A stretch of 64,000 nt of DNA from Chryseosolibacter sp964532595 (GTDB lineage Bacteria; Bacteroidota; Bacteroidia; Cytophagales; Cyclobacteriaceae). Of the stretch, positions 1-7,896 are shown piece by piece (positions within the stretch are counted from its first letter, which is position 1; each line of letters opens with the position of its first letter). The position numbers and the translations under genes were made by a program. The notes below the pieces were generated by a model that saw nothing but the letters and a program-made list of their open reading frames with translations, searched no databases and had not been told where the DNA came from. The stretch spans positions 62,001 to 126,000 of the forward strand of contig CAZHIQ010000004.1 in NCBI GenBank assembly GCA_964532595.1, given 5' to 3'.

Positions 1-678
1 CAGTCCGGTGAGCATAATCGGATAGGCATAGCTGTACATCGAAGGGGAAAGAGTACGATCATGAGCAGGTCGCCAGGAGAGCAGTTCCCGCGCAAAGAAA
101 ATCAGATAAAATCCGGTCGCAACAAGATTTGCCAGAAAGACCAATGAGACGTCAGGCTTACCGAAGGGATAGAATTTCAGAAGGTAGACATTGAGGACTA
201 CAAGAATGCCGATGTTGATCAACTTACCTGTGGCAAAACGGATGGCCTTCTTGCGCAGGCGAAGCCGGGCAAACGGAATTGCGGCGACCGCATCAATAAA
301 CATGATGCATACAAGCCAGATCACAAGATCGGCCCGGCCGGGGACGGACAACGCTGTGGCTATTGAATCGGAGAATACGATGAAGACCGCGGAAAGAAGT
401 CCGCTCACTGCAAGTACTGCAGTCTGCGCCAGGTTGAAAATGTGTTTCTCGTCACTGCCGGGCTTGCTGGCGAACCGGAAGTACGCGGTTTCCATGCCGA
501 AGATGTATACGATGTTCACCACGGCTACATATGCATAGACTTTCGTGATGACTCCATATTCTTCGGGAGCAAAGACTGCGGTATGAAGGGGCACGAGAAG
601 GAAACTCAGAAACCGGGGCACAATACTGCCCAGTCCGTAGAGGATCGTCTCACCGGCAAGTCGCTGAATTTTACTCAT
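1..678 (-). CDS. Polysaccharide flippase, Wzx/MATE-like (3' part outside window)
   Basis: Partial gene: the start codon is in the window and the C-terminal half lies beyond base 1. The 226 visible residues are strongly hydrophobic with about six membrane segments. The N-terminus (MSKIQRLAGETILYGLG, then FLLVPLHTAVFAPEEYG) is typical of the polysaccharide biosynthesis / Wzx branch of the MOP exporter superfamily, inner-membrane proteins that flip lipid-linked sugars to the periplasm. Family members are about 480 residues long, so roughly half is missing from view. It lies 12 bases downstream of the enoyl-CoA hydratase gene on the same strand and may be co-transcribed with it, although the functions are not obviously related. 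The exact substrate cannot be inferred. Confidence 0.82.
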   Translation of the reverse strand, partial: MSKIQRLAGETILYGLGSIVPRFLSFLLVPLHTAVFAPEEYGVITKVYAYVAVVNIVYIFGMETAYFRFASKPGSDEKHIFNLAQTAVLAVSGLLSAVFIVFSDSIATALSVPGRADLVIWLVCIMFIDAVAAIPFARLRLRKKAIRFATGKLINIGILVVLNVYLLKFYPFGKPDVSLVFLANLVATGFYLIFFARELLSWRPAHDRTLSPSMYSYAYPIMLTGL

Positions 679-690
679 GCTGAGTCCGTA

Positions 691-1467
691 TTACTCTCCC
701 TTGAACGCGGGTTGTCGCTTGTTGATAAAGGCGTCAGTCCCTTCGCGGAAGTCATGCGTATTGACGCAGGCCGCAAAATTCTCGGCTTCCGCTGCATAAC
801 CTGCATCCTGAAAACCATAGCCCGCATTAACACTTTTGATAACCTGGCTCACGGCGAATGGTCCTTTCGCAAGAATACGTTTCATCATATCGCGGGTGAA
901 CTCTGCCAGCGACACGCGCGGCACAACATGGTTTACAAGGCCGATGCTTAGGGCTTGCTGTGCGGTCACCATATCACCTGTCATCATCAGTTCGAGGGCT
1001 TTTCCTCGTCCTACCAACTGTGTGAGACGTTGCGTTCCACCATACCCGGGGATTATGCCCAGGTTGACTTCGGGCTGGCCGAAACGCGCTTCTTCAGCGG
1101 CAATGCGGATATGGCAGGCCATAGCCAGTTCACACCCCCCGCCGAGAGCATAGCCGTTCACAGCCGCAATAACGGGCTTGGGGCAGTCTTCAATAAGTTT
1201 AAACAACCGTTGGCCGTTCTGGGCAAAGGCGAGTGCCTGGTCTCGGGTGAGCGCTGCCAATTCCTTGATGTCAGCACCCGCCACAAACGCCTTCTCTCCA
1301 TCTCCGGTAAGGATGAGCCCGCGATAGTCGGGTTGTTCATAAGCCTGCTGCAGAACCACGATAAGCTCGGATAGCGTCTTGAGATTCAACGCGTTCATCG
1401 CTTCCGGTCTTGATATATAGACGGTGACAATACCGTCTGTGTGATCGATTTTCAGGTTGTCCATCAT
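691..1467 (-). CDS. Enoyl-CoA hydratase/isomerase (crotonase family)
   Basis: 258 residues, the usual crotonase length. The first oxyanion-hole motif AGADIKEL lies at residues 63-70 and the second, ALGGGCELA, at about 107-115. The two acid/base glutamates of crotonase are both present (E113 and E133 in GQPEVNLG), so a true 2-enoyl-CoA hydratase in fatty acid or amino acid beta-oxidation is likely. A longer open frame extends upstream to 1665, but that part has no family similarity and overlaps the tdh-like gene; the ATG at 1467 (a second ATG follows at 1464) places the conserved N-terminus correctly. It is 107 bases downstream of the epimerase/threonine dehydrogenase gene on the same strand. 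The exact acyl-CoA substrate is unknown. Confidence 0.9.
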   Translation of the reverse strand: MMDNLKIDHTDGIVTVYISRPEAMNALNLKTLSELIVVLQQAYEQPDYRGLILTGDGEKAFVAGADIKELAALTRDQALAFAQNGQRLFKLIEDCPKPVIAAVNGYALGGGCELAMACHIRIAAEEARFGQPEVNLGIIPGYGGTQRLTQLVGRGKALELMMTGDMVTAQQALSIGLVNHVVPRVSLAEFTRDMMKRILAKGPFAVSQVIKSVNAGYGFQDAGYAAEAENFAACVNTHDFREGTDAFINKRQPAFKGE

Positions 1468-1574
1468 AGTCAGATTTGTCGTCTTGGTGGCGTCAAAGAT
1501 TGCACAATACACCGGGGATAAAAAGCCGACCGGGGCTTTTTTGACCGGATAGACCCGGCGCTGCCCTTCCTTTA

Positions 1575-2543
1575 CTAATGGGAAGATGCGGATTGCTTGA
1601 GTAGTGCCGGAAGTTGGTTGACGATTTCTCCCACCATACGTCCGAGGGTAAATGCCGGCTTCCACCCCCAGTCGCGTCGGGCGCGCTCGTCGTCAATAGA
1701 CCTTGGCCACGAGTTGGCAATCGCCTGCCGGAAATCGGGTTCGTACGTAATGGTAAAGTCGGGCAGATGTTTGCGAATTTCCGCCGCTATGTCAGCGGGA
1801 GAAAAAGACATCGCTGTTATGTTGTAACTCGACCGCACGGTAATTCTGTCAGCGGGTGCGTCCATTAAGTCGAGTGTAGCCTTAATGGCGTCCTCCATAT
1901 ACATCATGGGTAGAGCGGTGTCGGGCTGAAGAAAACATGTGAATCGCCGCTCAGTAAGCGCTTTAATGAAAATTTCTACCGCGTAGTCCGTCGTTCCGCC
2001 TCCGGGAGGATGTTTGTATCCGATCAATCCCGGATAGCGCAAACTGCGAACATCGATGCCGTATTTGTTGAAGTACCACTCACACAGACGTTCTCCCGCC
2101 AGCTTGCTGATCCCATAAATGGTTGTGGGATCCATGATGGTGTCCTGTGGCGTGTTGTCTTTAGGAGTATTCGGACCGAATACTGCGATAGAACTGGGCC
2201 AGAAAACCTTCCGCACGCCCGCTGATTTCGCAGCTTCGAGCACGTTGATCAGGCTGTCCATGTTTAGGTGCCAGGCGAAAAGTGGATCGCGCTCACCGGA
2301 GGCGGAAAGGACAGCCGCAAGATGATAGATTTCACCAACCTCCCTCTCGGTGATTATCTTTCGAAGCTGGTTTTTGTCGAGTACGTCAAGAAGGCAAAAA
2401 TTTCCCTCCGGAAGGGAAACCATGGGTTCGCGCAAGTCAGCGGCCAGCACATGAGCAGAGCCATGGCGATCGATGAGGGCCTGAGTAAGCTCCGATCCGA
2501 GTTGCCCGCTTGCGCCTATTACGAGGATAGTGCGATTTTTCAC
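1575..2543 (-). CDS. tdh: NAD-dependent epimerase-type L-threonine 3-dehydrogenase
   Basis: 322-residue extended short-chain dehydrogenase. The Rossmann motif GASGQLG is at residues 10-16 and the catalytic YxxxK is Y143/K147 in IYGISKLAG, with the partner serine in WPSSIAVFG near 117. The C-terminal pattern SWPRSIDD then RDWGWKP is characteristic of the UDP-galactose-4-epimerase-like threonine dehydrogenases found in Bacteroidota and animals, not of the zinc-dependent E. coli enzyme. It would oxidise L-threonine to 2-amino-3-ketobutyrate. Kbl, which cleaves that product, is encoded divergently at 2966, giving strong context support. The start codon is GTG. A sugar-nucleotide epimerase is the alternative but is less likely given the neighbour. 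Confidence 0.85.
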   Translation of the reverse strand: MKNRTILVIGASGQLGSELTQALIDRHGSAHVLAADLREPMVSLPEGNFCLLDVLDKNQLRKIITEREVGEIYHLAAVLSASGERDPLFAWHLNMDSLINVLEAAKSAGVRKVFWPSSIAVFGPNTPKDNTPQDTIMDPTTIYGISKLAGERLCEWYFNKYGIDVRSLRYPGLIGYKHPPGGGTTDYAVEIFIKALTERRFTCFLQPDTALPMMYMEDAIKATLDLMDAPADRITVRSSYNITAMSFSPADIAAEIRKHLPDFTITYEPDFRQAIANSWPRSIDDERARRDWGWKPAFTLGRMVGEIVNQLPALLKQSASSH

Positions 2544-2587
2544 TGATCGGGATAAATGAGAGTGTCCTGTGCAAAATAAAAACCTTA

Positions 2588-2595
2588 TACCTTTG
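2588..2595 (+). promoter_or_regulatory. Candidate -7 element TACCTTTG
   Basis: Perfect match to the Bacteroidota -7 consensus TAnnTTTG in the intergenic space between the divergent tdh-like gene and the small gene at 2672. No TTTG is found at the expected -33 position, so the call rests on one element. It would drive the small gene and kbl, with a leader of about 70 bases. Confidence 0.45.
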
Positions 2596-2671
2596 TGTTC
2601 ACACGTTTGCCGGTATTTTTATGACCGATCCTGGCAGCGACAGTGGATAACTTTTTCCTAAAAAGAGGATT

Positions 2672-2950
2672 ATGTCAGAGGGTCCGGATTTTGAAGAGTA
2701 TCTCAAGGCCAAGAAGATCGATTCTGCTGCCCTGCGGGCTGCGGAACCCGAGCTTTGGACATCGTGGAAAAATGAGTTTGAAGTTGTGCATCCGAATAGC
2801 TTCACGATGCAGAAGCTGAATCTGATCAATGCGATCAGAAGAAAGTATCTTCTCGCTTCTTTGCCGCCGGAAGATACCAAGCCGGCAGAGCCGCCGACAC
2901 CGGCCAAGCCGCGCCCTGGAAAGCCGGTGATGAGACCGAAGATGGGATAA
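2672..2950 (+). CDS. Small conserved hypothetical protein
   Basis: 92 residues. The N-terminal two thirds is charged and probably helical (FEEYLKAKKID, then an amphipathic stretch with TSWKNEFEVVHPNSFTMQKL), and the C-terminal third is a proline-rich basic tail with repeated P, K and R. There is no signal peptide or membrane segment, so it is probably cytoplasmic. It sits 15 bases upstream of kbl on the same strand and is likely co-transcribed with it. I recognise no family with a known function. The coding call rests on the operon position, the absence of a competing gene on the other strand, and a compact open frame with a clear promoter-like element upstream. Confidence 0.72.
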   Translation: MSEGPDFEEYLKAKKIDSAALRAAEPELWTSWKNEFEVVHPNSFTMQKLNLINAIRRKYLLASLPPEDTKPAEPPTPAKPRPGKPVMRPKMG

Positions 2951-2965
2951 CACTAACGGGACTAT

Positions 2966-4159
2966 ATGTATAAGAAACTCAAGCCGGCACTTCTGCGGGA
3001 ACTGGAAAGCATTCGAAGCGCTGGATTGTACAAATCCGAACGAGTGATTACGACGCCGCAAGGTGCAGTGATCCGGACTCAGGGTAAAGAGGTTATCAAC
3101 TTCTGTGCGAACAATTACCTTGGGTTGTCTTCGCATCCGCGAGTCATCGCTGCCGCCAAACGTACGATCGATACGCATGGTTACGGTATGTCATCGGTGC
3201 GTTTCATCTGTGGCACTCAGGATATTCACAAAGAGCTGGAGACGCGTATTGCCGAATTCCTCGGCATGGAAGACGCGATCCTTTATGCTGCAGCGTTTGA
3301 CGCGAACGGTGGAGTGTTTGAGCCCTTACTTGGAGCGGAGGATGCAATCATTTCGGATGAGCTCAATCATGCCTCCATCATCGATGGAGTGCGACTTTGC
3401 AAAGCAAAACGATACCGCTATCGTCACAACGACATGGACGACCTGCGCAGACAGCTGACCGAAGCGCGCGAAAGTGGTGCGGAACAGATTCTGATCGTCA
3501 CCGACGGCGCTTTTTCTATGGATGGAACCATTGCGCAGCTTGATAAAATCTGTGATCTCGCCGATGAGTTTGAAGCGCTGGTCATGACGGATGAATCACA
3601 CGCCACGGGCTTCATCGGCAAGACCGGCCGGGGTGTTCACGAGTACCACGGTGTAATCGATCGGGTTGATATCGTTACAGGGACGTTGGGGAAAGCTCTT
3701 GGCGGTGCATCGGGAGGATTTACTGCGGCGCGGAAGGAAATCGTTGAAATTCTTCGCCAGCGGTCTCGCCCCTATCTGTTCTCCAATACGCTGGCCCCGT
3801 CAATCGCGGGAGCATCGATCGAAGTTTTCAATATGCTGTCGGAGACTACCGAGCTTCGCGATAAACTCGAGCAGAACACGCGATACTTCCGGGAGAAAAT
3901 GACCCGGGCAGGATTTGATATCAAACCGGGGGAGCATCCGATTGTCCCTATTATGCTCTATGATGCACCTCTGGCACAGGAGTTTGCCGAGCGCCTTCTC
4001 AACCGCGGTATCTATGTCATCGGGTTTTTCTTTCCGGTTGTTCCGAAGGGGCAGGCACGTATTCGGGTACAGCTTTCAGCCGCACATGAACCCGAACATC
4101 TTGACGCCGCTATTGAAGCGTTCACTGCGGTAGGTCGCGATCTCGGGGTAGTTCGATAG
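2966..4159 (+). CDS. kbl: Glycine C-acetyltransferase (2-amino-3-ketobutyrate CoA ligase)
   Basis: 397 residues, full length for the alpha-oxoamine synthase family of fold-type I PLP enzymes. The PLP lysine is K243 in TGTLGKALGG, and the cofactor aspartate is D209 in MTDESHATG. The N-terminus with FCANNYLGLSSHPRV matches KBL closely. It converts 2-amino-3-ketobutyrate and CoA to glycine and acetyl-CoA, the second step of threonine degradation; the divergent gene at 1575-2543 supplies the first. A sphingoid-base enzyme (serine palmitoyltransferase) of the same superfamily is the main alternative in Bacteroidota, but the tdh neighbour and the KBL-like N-terminus argue for KBL. Confidence 0.93.
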   Translation: MYKKLKPALLRELESIRSAGLYKSERVITTPQGAVIRTQGKEVINFCANNYLGLSSHPRVIAAAKRTIDTHGYGMSSVRFICGTQDIHKELETRIAEFLGMEDAILYAAAFDANGGVFEPLLGAEDAIISDELNHASIIDGVRLCKAKRYRYRHNDMDDLRRQLTEARESGAEQILIVTDGAFSMDGTIAQLDKICDLADEFEALVMTDESHATGFIGKTGRGVHEYHGVIDRVDIVTGTLGKALGGASGGFTAARKEIVEILRQRSRPYLFSNTLAPSIAGASIEVFNMLSETTELRDKLEQNTRYFREKMTRAGFDIKPGEHPIVPIMLYDAPLAQEFAERLLNRGIYVIGFFFPVVPKGQARIRVQLSAAHEPEHLDAAIEAFTAVGRDLGVVR

Positions 4160-4180
4160 ACGCTGTCGCGTCTTTATTTG
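4158..4180 (+). terminator. Weak hairpin at the kbl 3' end
   Basis: A 6-bp stem AGACGC / GCGTCT with a 4-base loop begins within the kbl stop codon and is followed by TTATTTG. The stem is short and the T run is broken, so this is a weak terminator between the convergent kbl and the membrane-protein gene. Confidence 0.35.
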
Positions 4181-4644
4181 ATCTTGAACTGCTTTTTCCT
4201 TTTCGAGACAATTGACCCCATTCTCGAGGTGTCGCGCGCAAGCAACCCGAAGGCAGGATCAATGTTGCGTGCGGGGAAGAAATACACGGGCTCACGCTTG
4301 CCCCGGAGTTTCAACCGGTACAAGTTAAAGAATGGGATGATTCTGAGTGACTTCACGTCGGGCCATCCGAAACGCGAATTGCGATCTCCTTCAATGATGA
4401 CGATCTTATTTTTTCCAACCGCGACTCGCTTGACTTTTTCGTTCACCAGGAGAAAAACGTAGAAGAATACAAACCCTAGAATCACGAAGATCATCGAGAC
4501 AAAAAAAGCTTCGCTGGTAAAAGGAAGGCGCAGCAATAGCAAGACTGCGACTACCCACTGCAGGAGAGCAAAGACCAGAAAAAAGAACTTGGCGATGTAA
4601 AACTTGACAGGATTTGCTTCGCTCATAGCCATAGCTGGATTCAA
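4174..4644 (-). CDS. Small inner-membrane protein of unknown function
   Basis: 156 residues with two adjacent membrane segments near the N-terminus (FFFLVFALLQWVVAVLLLL and the stretch FVSMIFVILGFVFFYVFLLV), followed by a basic cytoplasmic domain of about 90 residues. The domain contains VGKNKIVIIEGDRNSRFGWPDVKSL and ends in KRKKQFKIK. The overall layout resembles PH-like membrane proteins that anchor a small beta-sheet domain, but I cannot assign a family. Alternative ATG starts exist at 4632 and 4626. It converges with kbl and is otherwise isolated. Confidence 0.7.
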   Translation of the reverse strand: MNPAMAMSEANPVKFYIAKFFFLVFALLQWVVAVLLLLRLPFTSEAFFVSMIFVILGFVFFYVFLLVNEKVKRVAVGKNKIVIIEGDRNSRFGWPDVKSLRIIPFFNLYRLKLRGKREPVYFFPARNIDPAFGLLARDTSRMGSIVSKRKKQFKIK

Positions 4645-4898
4645 AAAAGTGAAATTACAACAACTTTGCTTAATATGGTTATCTTCGTTTAAACCCTCTT
4701 TCGAAAAACGTCGAATTGCCGGGACGCCAGGCTAGTGGGACGTAGTTGCGAAATAGCGAGCAGGTTTTTTCCGTTTATGGTCTGCTGCGTCGGGAAGTAA
4801 CCAGTTGCCGGAGCCGGGATAAATCAAATTCCGTGCCCCCGTACCCCGGTACATAAATGGTTGGAACCATGGCTGCAGGGTGCTTTGTTAGCAATTTT

Positions 4899-5531
4899 AT
4901 GGATACCGGTATTGATGAAATAATCACCAAGTTGGGGTTGGCGCTGCTGATCGGAACGATTATCGGCGCGGAGCGCGAATATAAGAACAAGTCGGCAGGA
5001 CTGCGCACAATCATTCTTATCTGTGTCGGGGCCACGCTGTTTACAATGATCTCGGGAATTCAAGGGGCCGAGGGGGAGACAGGACGGATTGCTTCCAATA
5101 TCGTCACCGGGATAGGGTTCCTGGGGGCGGGAGCAATTCTTCGAGAGGGGTTCACAGTGACGGGGTTAACAACGGCAAGTAGTATCTGGGTGGCTGCCGC
5201 GTTGGGAATGGCCGTCGGAGCAGGTGAATATTATCTTGCCCTGGCGAGCACGCTGGTGGTACTGGTGGTGTTGGCCGGCTTCGGCGTGATTCAGAACACG
5301 CTCGAGCGCTTTCGTAAGACATTGGAACTGCACGTAACCTTTCACGGATCCTATGACCTCCGGCTGGAGAAAAATATGCGCGAGGCCGGGATCAGATTTC
5401 GACGACTCAGGACTATCAAGAAAGAAGGAAATGCAGTTTTTCACTACGAGATCGCGGCCCCGCGTAAGAAGCTCAACAAGTTTTTGAAATCACTTAATCG
5501 AAATGCTTCGGTTAAGTCCTTCCGATATTGA
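4899..5531 (+). CDS. MgtC/SapB family membrane protein
   Basis: About 210 residues from the ATG at 4899; an in-frame ATG at 4857 would add 14 residues that do not look conserved. Membrane segments fill residues 10-140. The MgtC signature is clear: LGLALLIGTIIGAERE, then SAGLRTIILICVGATLFTM and GIGFLGAGAILREG. The C-terminal 70 residues form a soluble, ACT-like tail. MgtC proteins sit in the inner membrane and are linked to growth at low magnesium and to control of the F-type ATP synthase in some bacteria; here the role is unknown. It converges with cdaA, leaving 9 bases between the stop codons. Confidence 0.87.
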   Translation: MDTGIDEIITKLGLALLIGTIIGAEREYKNKSAGLRTIILICVGATLFTMISGIQGAEGETGRIASNIVTGIGFLGAGAILREGFTVTGLTTASSIWVAAALGMAVGAGEYYLALASTLVVLVVLAGFGVIQNTLERFRKTLELHVTFHGSYDLRLEKNMREAGIRFRRLRTIKKEGNAVFHYEIAAPRKKLNKFLKSLNRNASVKSFRY

Positions 5532-5540
5532 TTTGTAGAC

Positions 5541-6389
5541 TTACCCTTCGGCAGGTTCGCGGGTTTCCTCGGGCACGTCCAGCCAGTTGCCCGGTTCGGT
5601 GTTTTGCAGGTAGTCCAGTATTTTCTTCTCGACCTGACTGAGTTTAAGACCGCGGAGGTATCCGCCGTTGCGAGCTAGAATCAGCCGACCGGTTTCTTCC
5701 GAGATAGCGAGAACCAGCGTGTCAGTATTTTCAGACATGCCGACAGCTGCGCGGTGGCGGAGACCAAAATGTGCCGGCAGATTGTCATTCTCGCTCACCG
5801 GGAGAATGCACCGTGCTGCTTTGATCCGGCCTTTGTGTATGATAACGGCGCCGTCGTGAAGCGGACTGCTTTTATTGAAAATTGCCAGTAACAGACGGCG
5901 TGTGACTTCCGCGTTGAGCGTGTCGCCAGTCTCAATGTAGAACTTGAGCTCCATATCGCGGGAGAAAACAATCAGGGCGCCGGTCTTGGTCGAGCGCAGT
6001 GTCTTCACCGCTTCCATCACCTGCTGGATATCAAAACCATGATCGATCGGATTACGCCACGCGGTCATTGTCTTGAAGATGTTTTCGCGGAATTCCGTAC
6101 TGCGACCTATCACCAGTAGAAATTTTCGAATCTCCGGTTGGAAGAGAATGATCATTGCCAGAACGCCAACACCCATGAACTGCCCGAGGATTGTCGTCAG
6201 CAGTTCCATCTCTGCGGCGCGTACAATCAGATATATAAGGTACAGCGCCAATATCCCCAGAAAGATGTTTACGGCTATACTTCCCCGAATCAACTTGTAG
6301 ACCTGATAAAGCAGTACGCTTACCAGGGTAATATCAATGACGTCGACCCAACTGACTTCGAGGAAACCTATATTGAAGGAAAAGATCAT
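5541..6389 (-). CDS. cdaA: Diadenylate cyclase CdaA
   Basis: 282 residues. Three N-terminal membrane segments (about 15-95) precede a DisA_N domain that makes the second messenger c-di-AMP from two ATP. Both active-site motifs are intact: DGA at 179-181 (PLHDGAVII) and RHR at 211-213 (GLRHRAAVG). CdaA is the membrane-bound housekeeping cyclase that controls potassium, osmolyte and wall homeostasis. In many Bacteroidota it is encoded directly downstream of folP, as here (97 bases on the same strand), so the arrangement is typical. A TATTTTTG element lies 5 bases before the ATG, so it may also have its own short-leader transcript. Confidence 0.95.
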   Translation of the reverse strand: MIFSFNIGFLEVSWVDVIDITLVSVLLYQVYKLIRGSIAVNIFLGILALYLIYLIVRAAEMELLTTILGQFMGVGVLAMIILFQPEIRKFLLVIGRSTEFRENIFKTMTAWRNPIDHGFDIQQVMEAVKTLRSTKTGALIVFSRDMELKFYIETGDTLNAEVTRRLLLAIFNKSSPLHDGAVIIHKGRIKAARCILPVSENDNLPAHFGLRHRAAVGMSENTDTLVLAISEETGRLILARNGGYLRGLKLSQVEKKILDYLQNTEPGNWLDVPEETREPAEG

Positions 6390-6394
6390 TCAAG

Positions 6395-6402
6395 CAAAAA
6401 TA
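6395..6402 (-). promoter_or_regulatory. Candidate -7 element TATTTTTG upstream of cdaA
   Basis: Matches TAnnTTTG on the minus strand and ends 5 bases before the cdaA start codon, which would give an almost leaderless transcript. No -33 TTTG is visible at 19 bp. It would allow cdaA expression apart from folP. Confidence 0.35.
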
Positions 6403-6485
6403 TCAAATAAGAAACGTTGTCACCAGACTTATTTATTGAAGTAGCGTAATGTCCCTTTAAAGGGTTCCCTTGATCAAAACGGGTG

Positions 6486-7340
6486 CTACGCCTGCTGCAT
6501 AGCGATGTATAGCCGAACCACTTCCCGGGCTTCGGCGACATCGTGTACACGCAATATCTTCGCGCCATTCATCAGGGCGGCCATGTTCAAAGCAGTAGTA
6601 CCGTTCAACGCGCCATCGGGGGAGGTTTGTAGTGTCTTCCAGATCATGGTCTTTCGTGAAATGCCGGCCAGTAAGGGGCGTCCGAGAATATTGAATTTGT
6701 GCAGATTTGCCAGAATGGTAAAGTTCTGACTCACTGTCTTGGCAAATCCAAACCCCGGATCGATAATGATGTCCTTCACTTCTCTTTCGCGAAGCGCAGC
6801 GAGCTTTTCATGAAAGTAGGTGATCATGTCGGTGACGATGTCGTCGTATGAAGTAAGCGTGTTCATTGTTGCTGGCGTACCCCGCATATGCATGAGGACG
6901 TAGGGTACGTTCAGGCGAGCCAGGGTATCAAACATAGCGTCGTCAAGACTACCGCCCGAAATGTCGTTGATCATAACGGCGCCTTCGGCTACGGCTGCCT
7001 CAGCGACTGAAGCACGGAAGGTGTCTACCGACAAAAGCGCCTCCGGATATCGTCGCCGGATTTCCCGCACAGCTTCTACAACGCGGCGACGCTCCTCTGC
7101 TTCGGGTACTTCATCAGCCCCGGGACGGGTGGAATAGCCTCCGATATCAATAAAGTCAGCGCCCGCAGCCAGGAGGGCATCGGCCCTGGCTACTGTACTT
7201 TCAGTGGTGGTATATTGCCCTCCGTCAAAAAAACTGTCGGGAGTCACGTTGAGAATACCCATGATGCGTGGCGTGGAAAGGTCTATTAGCCGCCCGCCGA
7301 CGTTAAGTGTTGTGTTTCCTGAAAATGGCGTATTTTGCAC
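6486..7340 (-). CDS. folP: Dihydropteroate synthase
   Basis: About 284 residues from the GTG at 7340. The DHPS signature MGILNVTPDSFFDGG, the pterin-site GGYSTRPGADEV, MINDISGG, and IIDPGFGFAKT are all present. It condenses p-aminobenzoate with dihydropterin pyrophosphate in folate synthesis and is the sulfonamide target. The open frame extends to 7403, but that start is an upstream ATG inside the divergent DUF1599 gene (ATG at 7354); the GTG avoids the 5' overlap and gives the N-terminus usual for Bacteroidota (TLNVGGRLIDLSTPRIMGI). It is followed on the same strand by cdaA. folB, of the same pathway, is at 52884. Confidence 0.94.
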   Translation of the reverse strand: MQNTPFSGNTTLNVGGRLIDLSTPRIMGILNVTPDSFFDGGQYTTTESTVARADALLAAGADFIDIGGYSTRPGADEVPEAEERRRVVEAVREIRRRYPEALLSVDTFRASVAEAAVAEGAVMINDISGGSLDDAMFDTLARLNVPYVLMHMRGTPATMNTLTSYDDIVTDMITYFHEKLAALREREVKDIIIDPGFGFAKTVSQNFTILANLHKFNILGRPLLAGISRKTMIWKTLQTSPDGALNGTTALNMAALMNGAKILRVHDVAEAREVVRLYIAMQQA

Positions 7341-7353
7341 CCCCTGAAACGTT

Positions 7354-7896
7354 ATGGTCGAAAAAACTGCTGCCGAATATAGAGAGGTAATCGCCTCCTG
7401 CAAAACCTTGTTTGAAGAGAAAACGCGTGATTATGGTACTGCCTGGCGTATCCTGCGGTTACCATCGATTACCGACCAGATCTTTATCAAGGCCCAACGC
7501 ATCCGGAGTATTCAGGAAAAGGGCACGCAGAAGGTAGGGGATCCCATCCGCGACGAGTTCGTCGGTATCATCAATTACTGCGTAATCGCACTGCTGCAGC
7601 TTCAACTCGCTGACTCCGACTCGTTGGAAATGACTTTCGAAGATTTGGAGCCGTTGTACGATGAAGTGATCGATGAGACAATGGCCCTGCTCGAAAACAA
7701 GAATCATGACTATGGAGAGGCGTGGCGGGAAATGCGCGTGACATCCATTACCGATATTATCCTGATGAAGTTGCTTCGGGTAAAACAAATAGAAGATAAC
7801 AAGGGGGTCACACGCGTAAGTGAAGGGGTGAAGGCCAACTATCAGGATATGATCAATTACGCTGTGTTTGCGCTTATTAAACTCAACGAAGCATGA
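7354..7896 (+). CDS. DUF1599 protein with an internal duplication
   Basis: 180 residues built from two similar halves. KTRDYGTAWR followed by SITDQIFIKAQRIRSI in the first half (about 23-56) recurs as KNHDYGEAWR and SITDIILMKLLRVKQI in the second (about 114-147), and each half ends in a similar segment (IINYCVIALLQL and MINYAVFALIKL). This is the DUF1599 / nucleotide modification associated domain family, soluble and helical, of unproven function. It is divergent from folP with starts only 14 bases apart and overlaps the DoxX gene by 4 bases (ATGA), indicating translational coupling. The same neighbours recur in other Bacteroidota. Its precise biochemical role is unknown. Confidence 0.88.
   Translation: MVEKTAAEYREVIASCKTLFEEKTRDYGTAWRILRLPSITDQIFIKAQRIRSIQEKGTQKVGDPIRDEFVGIINYCVIALLQLQLADSDSLEMTFEDLEPLYDEVIDETMALLENKNHDYGEAWREMRVTSITDIILMKLLRVKQIEDNKGVTRVSEGVKANYQDMINYAVFALIKLNEA

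Noticed and set aside
1468..1665. 66-residue N-terminal extension of the enoyl-CoA hydratase
   Set aside because: It overlaps the tdh-like gene and has no crotonase similarity; the ATG at 1467 gives the standard N-terminus.
4645..4898. tRNA or riboswitch upstream of the MgtC-like gene
   Set aside because: No cloverleaf, magnesium-sensor motif or terminator-like hairpin is recognisable in this interval.
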